This document shows, piece after piece, positions 15,060 through 23,389 of a DNA stretch of 64,000 nt. The DNA lies in contig CAMAXZ010000004.1 in NCBI GenBank assembly GCA_945862325.1, forward strand, positions 1 through 64,000. Reading direction: 5' to 3'. The first letter of the stretch is position 1. Each line of letters begins with the position of its first letter. This stretch comes from Klebsiella pneumoniae. Its GTDB lineage: Bacteria > Myxococcota_A > UBA796 > SXON01. The translations under genes were made by a program, and so were the position numbers. The notes beneath the pieces are model-generated. The model was not told the origin of the DNA, did no database searches, and was given only the letters and a program-made list of their open reading frames with translations.

Positions 15060-16869
15060 GGTCAGCACGACCGGCTTCTGGAGCTCCGTGGAGCGCGCCT
15101 CGCGCGCCGCCGAGCTGCACGGCGCGCGATTCGACGGGGATACCCCGCAGCGCCGCCTGCGCCGGATGGCGGAGTCCGTGGTGGACCCGGCGGCGTTCAA
15201 CGCGGCGTACTTGCCCCACTATTTCCGCGAGGCGCCCAGCCCGGCGCACGCCCTGCTGTACCTGGGCCTGGCTCACGAGGAGCGCCTGGCCGTCCGCATC
15301 CCGCGCGGATGCGGCAAGACCGTGGTGATCTCGTTCGCCTACACCCTGCACCAGGTGGTCTGCGCGGGCGTGCTGCGCGCCCTGAGGCAGGGCACGCTGG
15401 CGACGAGCCACGCCGAGCTGGCCGGGGCGATCGAGGTGGTGATCGCGGAGCGCCAGGCCGCACGCGACGCGGCACCGCCGCCCACGTGTCGCGCGCTCGG
15501 CCTGCCCGAGCACTGGGATCTCGACGTCGAGCGCGGTCTCGACGCGTGGCTGGCCAGGGTGTGGCGCCGCCCGGTGCGCGAGGGTCTTCGGTGGGATCCG
15601 TACATCCAGCTGATCGGCCTCTCGCTCGACGCCGCCGCCGACATCACCGGCGCGATCCGTCTGGAGCTCGAGGGCAACGCGCTGATCCGGAGCGACTGGG
15701 GCGATCTGGCGCCGGTGTACACCGGCGACTGGGCGCGCGCCAAGCGTCGCGCGGCCAGCGAGGGGGACTGGGAGAGCAACGGCACGCGCGTGCGCGCCTT
15801 CGGCATGGGTGAGGGGATCCGTGGCGGGCGTCACGGGGCGTATCGACCGACGCTGGCGGTGTTCGACGACCCCGACTCGGAGGAGGCGTCGCGCACGGCG
15901 GCGCAGCGCGACTCCAACGCGAAAAAAATCACCACTGCCGTGTCCTACGGACTCGAGCCGATCGGCGGGCGGGTGATGGTCATCGGGACGCCGCATCACC
16001 CCGACTGCGTCGTCTGTCGGCTCACCGAGCACGACGCCTACCGCGCCCGCTGGGTCGCGGTGCGGTTCCGGATCTCCGATGAGTCGGGCCGGCTCTTGTT
16101 CGGCGCGCGGTGGCCGGCCGACGTGCTCGTCGCCCAGCGTGCCGAGGATCCGGATGGCTACGACAGCGAGCTCGGGGACCGCCCGCCGGCGCTCGGCGGT
16201 CGCCCGTTTCGTACCATCCACACGTACAGCCGCGCGGCGTTTGCGGGGCTACCCTTGGCCAAGAGCCTTGCGTTCGATCCGGCTCTCGGCCGCACACAAA
16301 ATAGCGACTTCCAGGCCCTGATCTGCCTGCGCGGCCCGACGGCGGAAGGAAAGATCCTCGTGCATCGCGCCGAGCTACTGCGGATCGCCGACCCCCAGCA
16401 GCTCGTGGAGCGGGTGAACGCGATCTACGCCGAGGAGCGACCCGAGCGAGCCTTCGTCGAGGGTATCGGGTTTCAGGCGATCGTGGAGTCACTCCTGGTC
16501 GGAAACGGAGTGCAGACGCGCATTTTTCCGGGCTGGGAGCGCATCGCGCAGCAACACGAGAGCAAGGACGCCCGCGTCCGCGGTCTCGCGCCCCTCATCA
16601 ACGCGGGCATCCTGCTGTTTCCCGACGATCAGAGCTGCCGCCAGCTGGAACGCCAGTTTCTCGACTGGGGCGATCGTGGCGCCAAGCGCGACGGGCCCGA
16701 CGCCACCGAGATGGCGCTGCGTGGTATCCGCCGCGCAGGCGCGAGCGCCACGCCGCACGCCATGCGTCACCGTCGGCGCGAGGATCGGCGGTCCGAGCAT
16801 GAGCGCCGCGATTGGCGCCGCCCTCCCGCCGATGACGGCGGAGTGCGCGGGTCGGGGCGTGCGCAATGA
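15046..16869 (+). CDS. Terminase large subunit (Mu gp28-like)
   Basis: 607 aa from GTG. Walker A variant P-R-G-C-G-K-T at 86-92 and Walker B L-A-V-F-D-D-P-D at about 270-277 form the packaging ATPase. The C-terminal RNase-H-like nuclease begins around S-L-A-F-D-P-A-L-G, with a later E-G-I-G-F-Q and D-A-T acidic site. The last 60 residues are Arg-rich and partly overlap the portal start by 4 nt. It translocates DNA into proheads and cuts it after a headful, including adjacent host DNA in Mu-type packaging. Confidence 0.9.
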   Translation: MPPRKVSTTGFWSSVERASRAAELHGARFDGDTPQRRLRRMAESVVDPAAFNAAYLPHYFREAPSPAHALLYLGLAHEERLAVRIPRGCGKTVVISFAYTLHQVVCAGVLRALRQGTLATSHAELAGAIEVVIAERQAARDAAPPPTCRALGLPEHWDLDVERGLDAWLARVWRRPVREGLRWDPYIQLIGLSLDAAADITGAIRLELEGNALIRSDWGDLAPVYTGDWARAKRRAASEGDWESNGTRVRAFGMGEGIRGGRHGAYRPTLAVFDDPDSEEASRTAAQRDSNAKKITTAVSYGLEPIGGRVMVIGTPHHPDCVVCRLTEHDAYRARWVAVRFRISDESGRLLFGARWPADVLVAQRAEDPDGYDSELGDRPPALGGRPFRTIHTYSRAAFAGLPLAKSLAFDPALGRTQNSDFQALICLRGPTAEGKILVHRAELLRIADPQQLVERVNAIYAEERPERAFVEGIGFQAIVESLLVGNGVQTRIFPGWERIAQQHESKDARVRGLAPLINAGILLFPDDQSCRQLERQFLDWGDRGAKRDGPDATEMALRGIRRAGASATPHAMRHRRREDRRSEHERRDWRRPPADDGGVRGSGRAQ

Positions 16870-18167
16870 GTCGTCGAGAGCGGCTGCTCGGGGCGGTGCG
16901 AGCGTTCCGCGACGCATTGCTGCACGACCAGGCGCCGCCGCCGCAGGCGCCGCCGCAACGCTGGGGGCCGCGCCGGAACGCGACCGACGGGCATGTGCGG
17001 GGGCTCACGCCCGCGCGGATCGCGTCGCTCATCCGTCAGGCCGACGACGGCGACCCTCGCGGCCAGGCGCAGCTGCTGCACGAGATGGAGGACCGCGACA
17101 CCCATCTCGTGTCGGTTTTGGGGGTGCGCAAGCGCGCGGCGGCGAATTTGCCCATCCTCGTGGATGCCGCCAGCGACGATCTGATCGATCGCGCCGTGCA
17201 GCACTTCGTCCGCACGTCGCTCTCAGGCATCGAGGGGTGGACGCAAGGCCTCGTCGATTTGCTGGACGCGGTGTCGAAGGGGTACTCGGCCGCCGAGATC
17301 GACTGGGCCGTGCGCGATGGCGTGATCGCGCCTCGACGGCTGATGCATCGCCCGGCGCACTGGCTCCGTCCGGACCAGGACGCCCCAGACGAGTGGCGTG
17401 TGATGACCGACCGGGAGCCGACCACGGGGGAGCGTCTCTGGCCGCAACGATGGATCGTCCACGTGAGCCGCGCGAAGAGCGGCTCTCCGTCCCAGGCCGG
17501 CCTGGGCCGCACGTTGGCGTGGTGGTACCTCTACAAGAGCTACGCCATCAAGGACTGGGCGACCTACGCGGAAAAATACGGATCTCCGCTGCGGCTGGGC
17601 AAGTACCCGGAGGGTGCTGACGACGCGGATATCCGGGCGCTCGAGGAGGCCATCGAACAGCTCGGTGTCGACGCCTACGCTGTGATGCCCGCCGCGATGA
17701 CGGCCGAGTTCGTCTCCGACGCCGGTGCGCGCACCGGCGCCGATGTGTACGAGCGGCTCGCCACGTTTTCCAACCGAGAAATTTCCAAGGCGGTGCTCGG
17801 TCAGACGCTCACCACCGAGGAGTCCGCGCGCGGCACGCAGGGTCTGGGGAGCGTCCACAACGACGTGCGCGGCGATCTGCGAGACTCCGACGCCGGCGAG
17901 CTCGCCGACACGCTGCGGCGCGACCTGGTCACACCGCTCGTGCGGCTGAACTGGGGTGAGCACGCGCGCATCCCGGGCATCCGGTTTGCGATCGACCCGC
18001 CCGCCGACGTCGAGGCGGAGGTCCGCGTCCAATCCGCCCGCGCCTCGGTGCTCCGGGCCGCCAGGGACCTGGGTCTCGCCGTGACGGAGGCGCAGGTCCG
18101 CGATGAGCTGGGCGTCCGAGAGGCCCGAGACGGAGAGCGCGTGATCGCGCAGGGGGAGGCGCCATGA
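16866..18167 (+). CDS. Portal protein (DUF935, Mu gp29-like)
   Basis: 433 aa. The order G-L-T-P-A-R-I-A-S-L-I-R-Q-A-D-D-G-D, L-L-H-E-M-E-D-R-D-T-H-L, S-V-L-G-V-R-K-R-A-A, then S-K-G-Y-S-A-A-E-I-D-W and K-Y-G-S-P-L-R-L-G-K-Y is the DUF935 portal pattern. It should form the dodecameric ring at the capsid vertex. It overlaps the terminase and the protease genes by 4 nt each, leaving no room for the MuF-like minor head gene that normally follows in Mu-type phages. Confidence 0.9.
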   Translation: MSRRERLLGAVRAFRDALLHDQAPPPQAPPQRWGPRRNATDGHVRGLTPARIASLIRQADDGDPRGQAQLLHEMEDRDTHLVSVLGVRKRAAANLPILVDAASDDLIDRAVQHFVRTSLSGIEGWTQGLVDLLDAVSKGYSAAEIDWAVRDGVIAPRRLMHRPAHWLRPDQDAPDEWRVMTDREPTTGERLWPQRWIVHVSRAKSGSPSQAGLGRTLAWWYLYKSYAIKDWATYAEKYGSPLRLGKYPEGADDADIRALEEAIEQLGVDAYAVMPAAMTAEFVSDAGARTGADVYERLATFSNREISKAVLGQTLTTEESARGTQGLGSVHNDVRGDLRDSDAGELADTLRRDLVTPLVRLNWGEHARIPGIRFAIDPPADVEAEVRVQSARASVLRAARDLGLAVTEAQVRDELGVREARDGERVIAQGEAP

Positions 18168-19192
18168 TCCGATACGCGCTCGCATCCACCGAGGTCGCTC
18201 CGCGGGCGTCCGGAGAGCCGCCCGAATGGCTGCACATCATGCCGTGGGGAGAATGGTCCGGTCATCCGGTCGGACCGTTCGTGTTTGGCCCGCGCCAGGC
18301 ACAGGAAGCCATCGACAATCATGCGCGCCGCGGGATCGACATCCCCATCGACTGGGACCATCAGTCCCAGCGCGCGGTGCACAACGGCCAGCGAGCCCCT
18401 GCCGCTGGCTGGATCGACACCCTCGAGATGCGGGATGACGGCCTGTGGGGGCATGTGCGCGAGTGGACGACCGCCGGCGCCGCCAGCATCCGCGCCCGGG
18501 AGTACCGGTACATCAGCCCGGTGCTCGTGTTCGACTACGTCGACGCAGAGACGGGGCGGCGGTCTGGATGCTGGTTTCCGTGTGTCGCCCTGACCAACAT
18601 TCCGTTTCTCGGCGACAAAATCCGCCCAATCACCAACGCGTTCGGAGCCACTCACATGCTTGCCGCAATCATCACCCTCCTCGCGCTGCCCGAGGAGACC
18701 ACCGAAGAGCAGGCGGTCACGGCCGTGCAGGAGCTCGTCGCCGAGCGCGACGCCCTCAAGGCGGAGATCGAGACGCTCAAAACCGAAGCCGCCGCCGCCA
18801 TGTCCGTCGCCGTCGTCGGCGCCCGCGCCGCCGAGCTCGGCTACGCGTCGCCCGCCGACGTGCTGCGCCTGCAGGCCGAGGTCGAGACGCTCCGGCGCGG
18901 CGGCGGGCTCACGCCGGACGTGCTGTGTCAGCGCGCGGTCGAGGTCGGCAAGATCACCCCCGCGATGGTGCCGACGCTGCTGCGGATGGCCAAGGCCGAC
19001 CTCGCCGCCGCCGCGGCGTTCGTCGACGACGCCCCCATCATCTCGCCGATCGTGGCGTCGCACGCGAAGGGCGCGCCGATCGACGACGAGCTGAGCCCTG
19101 CCGAGATCGCCACCGCGCACCAGATGGGCGTCGCGCTCGAGGCGATGCGCGCGGCCAAGAAGAAGACCAAGAACCCCGCCAAGGAGGCCTGA
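18164..19192 (+). CDS. Prohead protease/scaffold (Mu gpI-like)
   Basis: 342 aa. Residues 1-165 form the protease domain: W-L-H-I-M-P-W-G-E-W, I-P-I-D-W-D-H-Q-S, W-G-H-V-R-E-W-T-T, Y-R-Y-I-S-P-V-L-V-F and A-L-T-N-I-P-F are all recognisable in Mu protease I. The C-terminal 175 residues are Ala/Glu-rich coiled-coil scaffold ending in a Lys-rich tail. As in Mu, the scaffold can be made separately from an internal start (see next entry). Confidence 0.85.
   Translation: MIRYALASTEVAPRASGEPPEWLHIMPWGEWSGHPVGPFVFGPRQAQEAIDNHARRGIDIPIDWDHQSQRAVHNGQRAPAAGWIDTLEMRDDGLWGHVREWTTAGAASIRAREYRYISPVLVFDYVDAETGRRSGCWFPCVALTNIPFLGDKIRPITNAFGATHMLAAIITLLALPEETTEEQAVTAVQELVAERDALKAEIETLKTEAAAAMSVAVVGARAAELGYASPADVLRLQAEVETLRRGGGLTPDVLCQRAVEVGKITPAMVPTLLRMAKADLAAAAAFVDDAPIISPIVASHAKGAPIDDELSPAEIATAHQMGVALEAMRAAKKKTKNPAKEA
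18656..19192 (+). CDS. Internal scaffold product (Mu gpZ-like, nested in protease gene)
   Basis: An in-frame ATG at 18656, eight bases after GGAG, starts a 178-aa product MLAAIITLLALPEETTEE that comprises the coiled-coil scaffold only. Mu makes its scaffold gpZ from the 3' part of gene I in the same way. The start and ribosome site are seen here; use of this start is inferred. Confidence 0.55.
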   Translation: MLAAIITLLALPEETTEEQAVTAVQELVAERDALKAEIETLKTEAAAAMSVAVVGARAAELGYASPADVLRLQAEVETLRRGGGLTPDVLCQRAVEVGKITPAMVPTLLRMAKADLAAAAAFVDDAPIISPIVASHAKGAPIDDELSPAEIATAHQMGVALEAMRAAKKKTKNPAKEA

Positions 19193-19195
19193 TCC

Positions 19196-20278
19196 ATGTC
19201 CGCCGCCACCGCCGATCGCCAGATCGTCACCATCCCCTCGCTCGCGCTGCTCAGCCTGTACGTCGCCGCCGACACGCGGGTCTTCGGGGGCACGCTCGCG
19301 TGCCAGGACGACGACGGGTACCTCGTGCCCGGAGCCGACACCGCGGGCCTGCAGTTCGCCGGGGTCATCGCCGACCAGGCCGACAACCGCGACGGCGCCG
19401 CCGGCGCGATCCGCGCCGAGTGCTACCGCCGCGGCGCGTTCCGGTTCGACATCGCCGCCGCCGCCGACACCGATCTCGGCCGCCCGGTCTTCGTGGTCGA
19501 CGACCAGACCGTGGGGTTCGACACGTCGTCGTCGGTCGATGCGCACGTGTACTGCGGCCGCGTGGCGCAGGTCGAGAGCGCCACCAAGGTCTGGGTCGAG
19601 ATCGACTCCGCCTGCGGCGAGTTGCGCCAGGTCTACACCCGCCCGGTCGAGGCCGCCGACGTGATCAGTGCCGGCACCATGGTCTGCCTCGACGCGAACG
19701 GCGATCTCGTCGTGGGCGCCGACAGCTCCGGACTGCGGTTCGCCGGCGTCGCGACGGCCGCCGCCGACAACGCGGGCGGCGCCGACGGGGCGGTGTCCGT
19801 GAGCGTCCAGGTCAGCGGGGTCCGGCGCTTCGGCGGGGCAGGATTCGCCAAGGCGAGCGTCGGGAAGTCCGCCTACATCCTCACCGCGAGCACCGTCACC
19901 ACCAGCGCCGGCGCGGTCACCAACCACGTCTACGTCGGGCAGATCGTGGCGTTCGTCAGCTCCACGGCGGTGCTCGTCGAGATGCGCGTCGGCGCGCGCG
20001 ACCCGAACGCGCTGGACGGATTCGCCTTCGCGATCTCGGGCGTGAACGCGACCGCACTGTCGCTCGCCACGGTGGCCTCCGAGCTCCGCCCGGCCGCCTC
20101 CGGAATCTACGTCCGCCGCGTCCGCAGCGCCATCTCGTCCGCGGCGTCCACCGGCGCGATCCACGGGTTCAAGGCGGCCGCCGGCCACCACTCGATCTCC
20201 GCCGGAAACGTCGTGCTCGCGGTCAACGCGTCGGCCTCCACCCTCTCCCTCGCCATCGACGGCGTCATCAAGGAGTGA
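19196..20278 (+). CDS. Head decoration protein with two tandem DUF2190-like domains
   Basis: 360 aa. Two similar domains are visible: A-C-Q-D-D-D-G-Y-L-V-P-G-A-D-T-A-G-L-Q-F near residue 35 and C-L-D-A-N-G-D-L-V-V-G-A-D-S-S-G-L-R-F near 165. Each is followed by A-G-V and a run of Asp/Asn/Gly before a beta strand. DUF2190-type proteins act as capsid cement. The C-terminal 100 residues are Ser/Ala-rich. It lies between protease and major head like Mu gp33. The duplication is unusual. Confidence 0.7.
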   Translation: MSAATADRQIVTIPSLALLSLYVAADTRVFGGTLACQDDDGYLVPGADTAGLQFAGVIADQADNRDGAAGAIRAECYRRGAFRFDIAAAADTDLGRPVFVVDDQTVGFDTSSSVDAHVYCGRVAQVESATKVWVEIDSACGELRQVYTRPVEAADVISAGTMVCLDANGDLVVGADSSGLRFAGVATAAADNAGGADGAVSVSVQVSGVRRFGGAGFAKASVGKSAYILTASTVTTSAGAVTNHVYVGQIVAFVSSTAVLVEMRVGARDPNALDGFAFAISGVNATALSLATVASELRPAASGIYVRRVRSAISSAASTGAIHGFKAAAGHHSISAGNVVLAVNASASTLSLAIDGVIKE

Positions 20279-20283
20279 CCATC

Positions 20284-21198
20284 ATGTCCACCCGCACCAA
20301 TCGCGCGGCGCTCGAGCGCGCCGCCACCGCCTTCCACGCGATGTGGCTGGAGACCGCCTCCGCCATCATGTCGTCGGACTGGTACGACGAGGTCAGCAGC
20401 ACGGGCGCCATCGAGTCGTACCAGCTCATGGACGGCGCCGGCGCCGTGCGCGAGTGGCTCGGCGAGCGCCAGTTCAAGGTGCCGCAGGTCTGGGAGTTGG
20501 AACTGAAGAACAAGGACTGGGAGAACAGTACGTTTGTCCCGGTCAACGCCGTCGAGGACGATACGCTCGGGCACTACGCCGGTCAGGTGCGGATGTTCAT
20601 GTCGCGCCTGAAGGCGCACCCGGATCGGCTCATGGCCGAGCTGCTCACCGGAGGGTTCGCCGCCAACGGCTACGACGGGGTGCCGTTCTTCGCGACGTCC
20701 CATCCGACGGCGACCGGCACGCAGAGCAACCGGATCACCGGCGGCTCCGGCACCACGCTGGCCACGGCGGCGTTCCAGAACGCCTACGCCCTGCTCCAGG
20801 GCGCCACGGACTACGCAGGCGAGCCGCTGGGCCTGGTCGAGGCCCCCGACGCCGAGGTGCAGCTGGTGGTCGGGCCGTCCAACCGGGCGACCGCGGACTC
20901 GATCGTCACCGTGGCCACGACGTCGTCCGGCGCGGGCAACCCCAACTACAGCCTCGCCAAGGTGAAGGTCAACCCCTACCTGATCGGCGACTACGCGGCG
21001 TACTGGTACCTGGTGGTCGCGAAGGCGCCGGTTCGCCCGTTCGTGCTGCAGGTCCGCCGCGCGCCGGACGTGCGGATCATCACCGATCCCGACGACATCG
21101 AGGTGCGCAACAACCGTCGCATCCCGATCATCGGCGACGGGCGCTGGAACGCCGGGTATCGGTTCTGGCAGTCGATCGTCGGCAGCAACGGCGCCTGA
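20284..21198 (+). CDS. Major head protein (gpT-like)
   Basis: 304 aa. An N-terminal helix (A-L-E-R-A-A-T-A-F-H-A-M-W) is followed by the HK97-type core: W-Y-D-E-V-S-S-T, Y-Q-L-M-D-G-A-G, F-K-V-P-Q-V-W-E-L-E-L-K-N, a G-Y-D-G-V-P-F-F-A-T-S-H-P loop, and near the end E-V-R-N-N-R-R-I-P-I-I-G-D-G-R-W-N-A-G-Y. It forms the capsid shell. Start ATG at 20284 lies 5 nt after the decoration gene stop. Confidence 0.88.
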   Translation: MSTRTNRAALERAATAFHAMWLETASAIMSSDWYDEVSSTGAIESYQLMDGAGAVREWLGERQFKVPQVWELELKNKDWENSTFVPVNAVEDDTLGHYAGQVRMFMSRLKAHPDRLMAELLTGGFAANGYDGVPFFATSHPTATGTQSNRITGGSGTTLATAAFQNAYALLQGATDYAGEPLGLVEAPDAEVQLVVGPSNRATADSIVTVATTSSGAGNPNYSLAKVKVNPYLIGDYAAYWYLVVAKAPVRPFVLQVRRAPDVRIITDPDDIEVRNNRRIPIIGDGRWNAGYRFWQSIVGSNGA

Positions 21199-21199
21199 C

Positions 21200-21646
21200 G
21201 TGGGGCGGTACGCGAGCCAGGCGGACATCGTGCCGTCGCTGATCGTCGAGTCGGTCGCCGCGCAGATCACGCGCGACGATCCGGCCGCGGCGACCATCGA
21301 CACGGCGGTGTTCGCCACGCACATCGAGGAGGCGGAGGCCGAGGTCGACGCATACCTCGGCGCCCGGTTCGCGCTGCCGCTCGACACCGTGCCGGTGCTC
21401 GTCCGCCGGCTCAGCGCGCGCATCGCGCGTTATCGTCTGTACGCATCCCGACCCGGCGAGGTCGAAGCCGGGGTGCGGGCGGACTACGACGCGGCCGTCC
21501 GCATGCTCGAGCGCATCGCCGAGGGCCGGCTGGAGATCGGCCTCGCCTCCGGCGGCGAGGCCGTGGCCACGTCGAGCCCGGGCGGCGGCCGTGTCAGGAC
21601 CGGGTCGCGCCCGCCGGTATTCGGCCGTTCAAATCAGGACCATTGA
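21200..21646 (+). CDS. Head-tail connector (DUF1320, Mu gp36-like)
   Basis: 148 aa from GTG. G-R-Y-A-S-Q-A-D-I-V-P-S-L, H-I-E-E-A-E-A-E-V-D-A-Y-L-G-A-R-F-A-L-P-L, R-I-A-R-Y-R-L-Y and Y-D-A-A-V-R-M-L-E-R-I-A-E-G constitute the DUF1320 pattern in order. The C-terminal 30 residues are Gly/Arg-rich and probably disordered. It is predicted to sit under the portal as an adaptor. Confidence 0.85.
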   Translation: MGRYASQADIVPSLIVESVAAQITRDDPAAATIDTAVFATHIEEAEAEVDAYLGARFALPLDTVPVLVRRLSARIARYRLYASRPGEVEAGVRADYDAAVRMLERIAEGRLEIGLASGGEAVATSSPGGGRVRTGSRPPVFGRSNQDH

Positions 21647-22176
21647 TGACAATCACGCTCGACGAACTCGCTCAGCGGCTGCGCGGCGCCCCCGTCCGGG
21701 CGCGCGGCGCGATGCGTGACGCGGTCGCTGCGGCCGGCTCAGACCTGCGCACCGCGGCTGCGGCCAACATCCGATCACGCGCGATGCGCTCCGGGCGACT
21801 GCTGGACAGCCTGGATCTCTCCGTGCGCCAGCTCGGCGGAGATGTAGAGGTGCGGATGGTCGCCGACACGCCCTACGCCGACATCCAGGAGCGCGGCGGG
21901 ACGGTGCGGCCGCGGCGCGCCCGGCATCTGGCCGTGCCACTCGTCGATGACGCTCCAGACAGCCCTCGCCAGGTGCTGGACGCGCGCTTCGTGCCGGTGC
22001 GCCGTGGCACCGTCGCGCGCTGGATCGTGCTGGACGCGTCGGGCCGCGCAGTTTTCGCACTCGTGGCCAGCGTCACCGTCGAAGGTCAGCACTTCATGCG
22101 CGACGCGCTGTCCGACGTTGCGGCCCGCCTGCCGCAGGCTCTGGCGGACGGCGTGGCGGAGTCGATCCTCGCATGA
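21646..22176 (+). CDS. Tail completion/neck protein (HK97 gp10-like fold)
   Basis: 176 aa; ATG at 21646 overlaps the DUF1320 stop (a TTG three bases earlier is possible). A helix (L-R-G-A-P-V-R-A-R-G-A-M-R-D-A-V), then R-S-G-R-L-L-D-S-L, Y-A-D-I-Q-E-R-G-G-T-V-R-P and a final H-F-M-R-D-A-L-S-D-V match gp10/gpZ-type neck proteins that attach tail to head. Position fits Mu gp37. Confidence 0.7.
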   Translation: MTITLDELAQRLRGAPVRARGAMRDAVAAAGSDLRTAAAANIRSRAMRSGRLLDSLDLSVRQLGGDVEVRMVADTPYADIQERGGTVRPRRARHLAVPLVDDAPDSPRQVLDARFVPVRRGTVARWIVLDASGRAVFALVASVTVEGQHFMRDALSDVAARLPQALADGVAESILA

Positions 22177-22637
22177 GTGTCGCTACCACCCAGAGCGTGC
22201 TGGACGCGATCCTTGCCGCCTTTCGCGGGGTCGATGGCGCTGGCGGCTACACCTACGACCTGTCGGCGGACCAACAGGTCCGGGGTGGCCGCTACGCCCG
22301 CCCGCCCGCGTCGGCGCCGTTCGTCTGCGTCTGGCTCGACCAGATCCAGGACAGCGTCGGGCCATCCATGGGCGAGTACTCCGAGACTGCCCTGTTCTCG
22401 ATGCGCGGCTGGGTTTCCGCGTCTCCGGCCCACCCGGAGGACCGGCAGGTGCGCGCGCACGCGCTGCTCGACGATCTCCGGCGCGCCCTGCGCGCGGACG
22501 TGACCCTCGGCGGCCTCGTCCTCACATGCGAGCTCGCGCTGCGGGTGCTGACGGAGGACCCCGTGAGTCCCGAGAAGGCGTCCGCCTACGGCCAGGTCCT
22601 GGGCATCCTCACCATCCAGTGGACGGAGCTCGTATGA
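22173..22637 (+). CDS. Tail terminator-like minor tail protein
   Basis: 154 aa, coupled by ATGA to the neck gene. Alternating strands and helices (V-L-D-A-I-L-A-A-F, F-V-C-V-W-L-D-Q-I, M-R-G-W-V-S-A-S, R-A-H-A-L-L-D-D-L-R-R-A-L, L-T-I-Q-W-T-E-L-V) have the layout of gpU/tail-terminator proteins that cap the tail tube. Assignment rests on gene order and secondary-structure style. Confidence 0.55.
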   Translation: MSVATTQSVLDAILAAFRGVDGAGGYTYDLSADQQVRGGRYARPPASAPFVCVWLDQIQDSVGPSMGEYSETALFSMRGWVSASPAHPEDRQVRAHALLDDLRRALRADVTLGGLVLTCELALRVLTEDPVSPEKASAYGQVLGILTIQWTELV

Positions 22638-23389
22638 GCTGGCTCGACCCCGCGTGGGCATCGCGACTCCCCATCACCGTCGACAACAGCGCCGGCGGCG
22701 CTGGTGCGTCGGACCTGCAGATCCAGCTGACGGCGGAGAACGCGGCGTTCTGGGCTTCCGTCCAGGCCGACGGTGACGACATCCGCATCACCGCGGCCAA
22801 TGGCGTCGGGCTGGCCACGATCAAGCTCACCGCGTGGAACTACGCGAGCAAGACCGCGACCGTCGAGGTGGACAGCGTCGCGCTGGACGCGTCCGCGGTG
22901 ATGGGCATGTGGCTCTACTACGGCAATGCGACGGCCTCGTCGGGCTTCACCAGCCCTACCATCAGCGCGCCCAAGACAGCGGTACCGTTCGTCGCGCGCC
23001 CCGCGTCGTCGATCGTGGTGCGCCCTCCGCCACCCGATCAGTCGGCGCCGCCCGAGAGGGTTACCAAGTCCACCGGCGAGGCGCGGTGGCTCTGGTGGGA
23101 CTTCGGCGCCCAGCTGATCCGAGCCCCGCACGCGATCTCTGGCCAGGACTACCTCGAAGAGATCGCCTCCGTGATCACGGTCGAGTCTCTCACCGGCCTG
23201 GGTGTGAACACGTCAGCCATGCTCGATCTGACGCTGACGCGGATCGTCGGTTACGGCGTGGTCGGCACCTGGATCAAGGCCGGATCTGATGCGACGTCCT
23301 ACACGGCGCGCTGCGTCGTGAGAACCTCGCTGAATCGCACCCTGGAAGGCCGCGCGGTCGTCCAGGTGCGCAACCTCTTGGAGACCTGA
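22634..23389 (+). CDS. Tail-module protein with DUF2341-like domain
   Basis: 251 aa. Residues 10-110 closely follow DUF2341: L-P-I-T-V-D-N-S-A-G-G, A-D-G-D-D-I-R-I-T-A-A-N-G, V-M-G-M-W-L-Y-Y-G-N. A Pro-rich linker (R-P-P-P-P-D-Q) leads to a second beta-rich domain of 100 residues. DUF2341 is usually on secreted bacterial and archaeal proteins and may bind carbohydrate. Here it lies between the terminator and tube genes, overlapping both neighbours by 1-4 nt, so it is probably a virion surface protein. Confidence 0.65.
   Translation: MSWLDPAWASRLPITVDNSAGGAGASDLQIQLTAENAAFWASVQADGDDIRITAANGVGLATIKLTAWNYASKTATVEVDSVALDASAVMGMWLYYGNATASSGFTSPTISAPKTAVPFVARPASSIVVRPPPPDQSAPPERVTKSTGEARWLWWDFGAQLIRAPHAISGQDYLEEIASVITVESLTGLGVNTSAMLDLTLTRIVGYGVVGTWIKAGSDATSYTARCVVRTSLNRTLEGRAVVQVRNLLET

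Noticed and set aside
17801..20191. 796-codon open frame on the minus strand
   Set aside because: Antisense to portal, protease and decoration genes; reflects high GC3 on the plus strand and has Arg/Gly/Asp-biased low-complexity translation.
18445..20283. Plus-strand frame running into the major head gene
   Set aside because: Out of frame with the protease and decoration genes, Arg-rich; only the part from 20284 is real.
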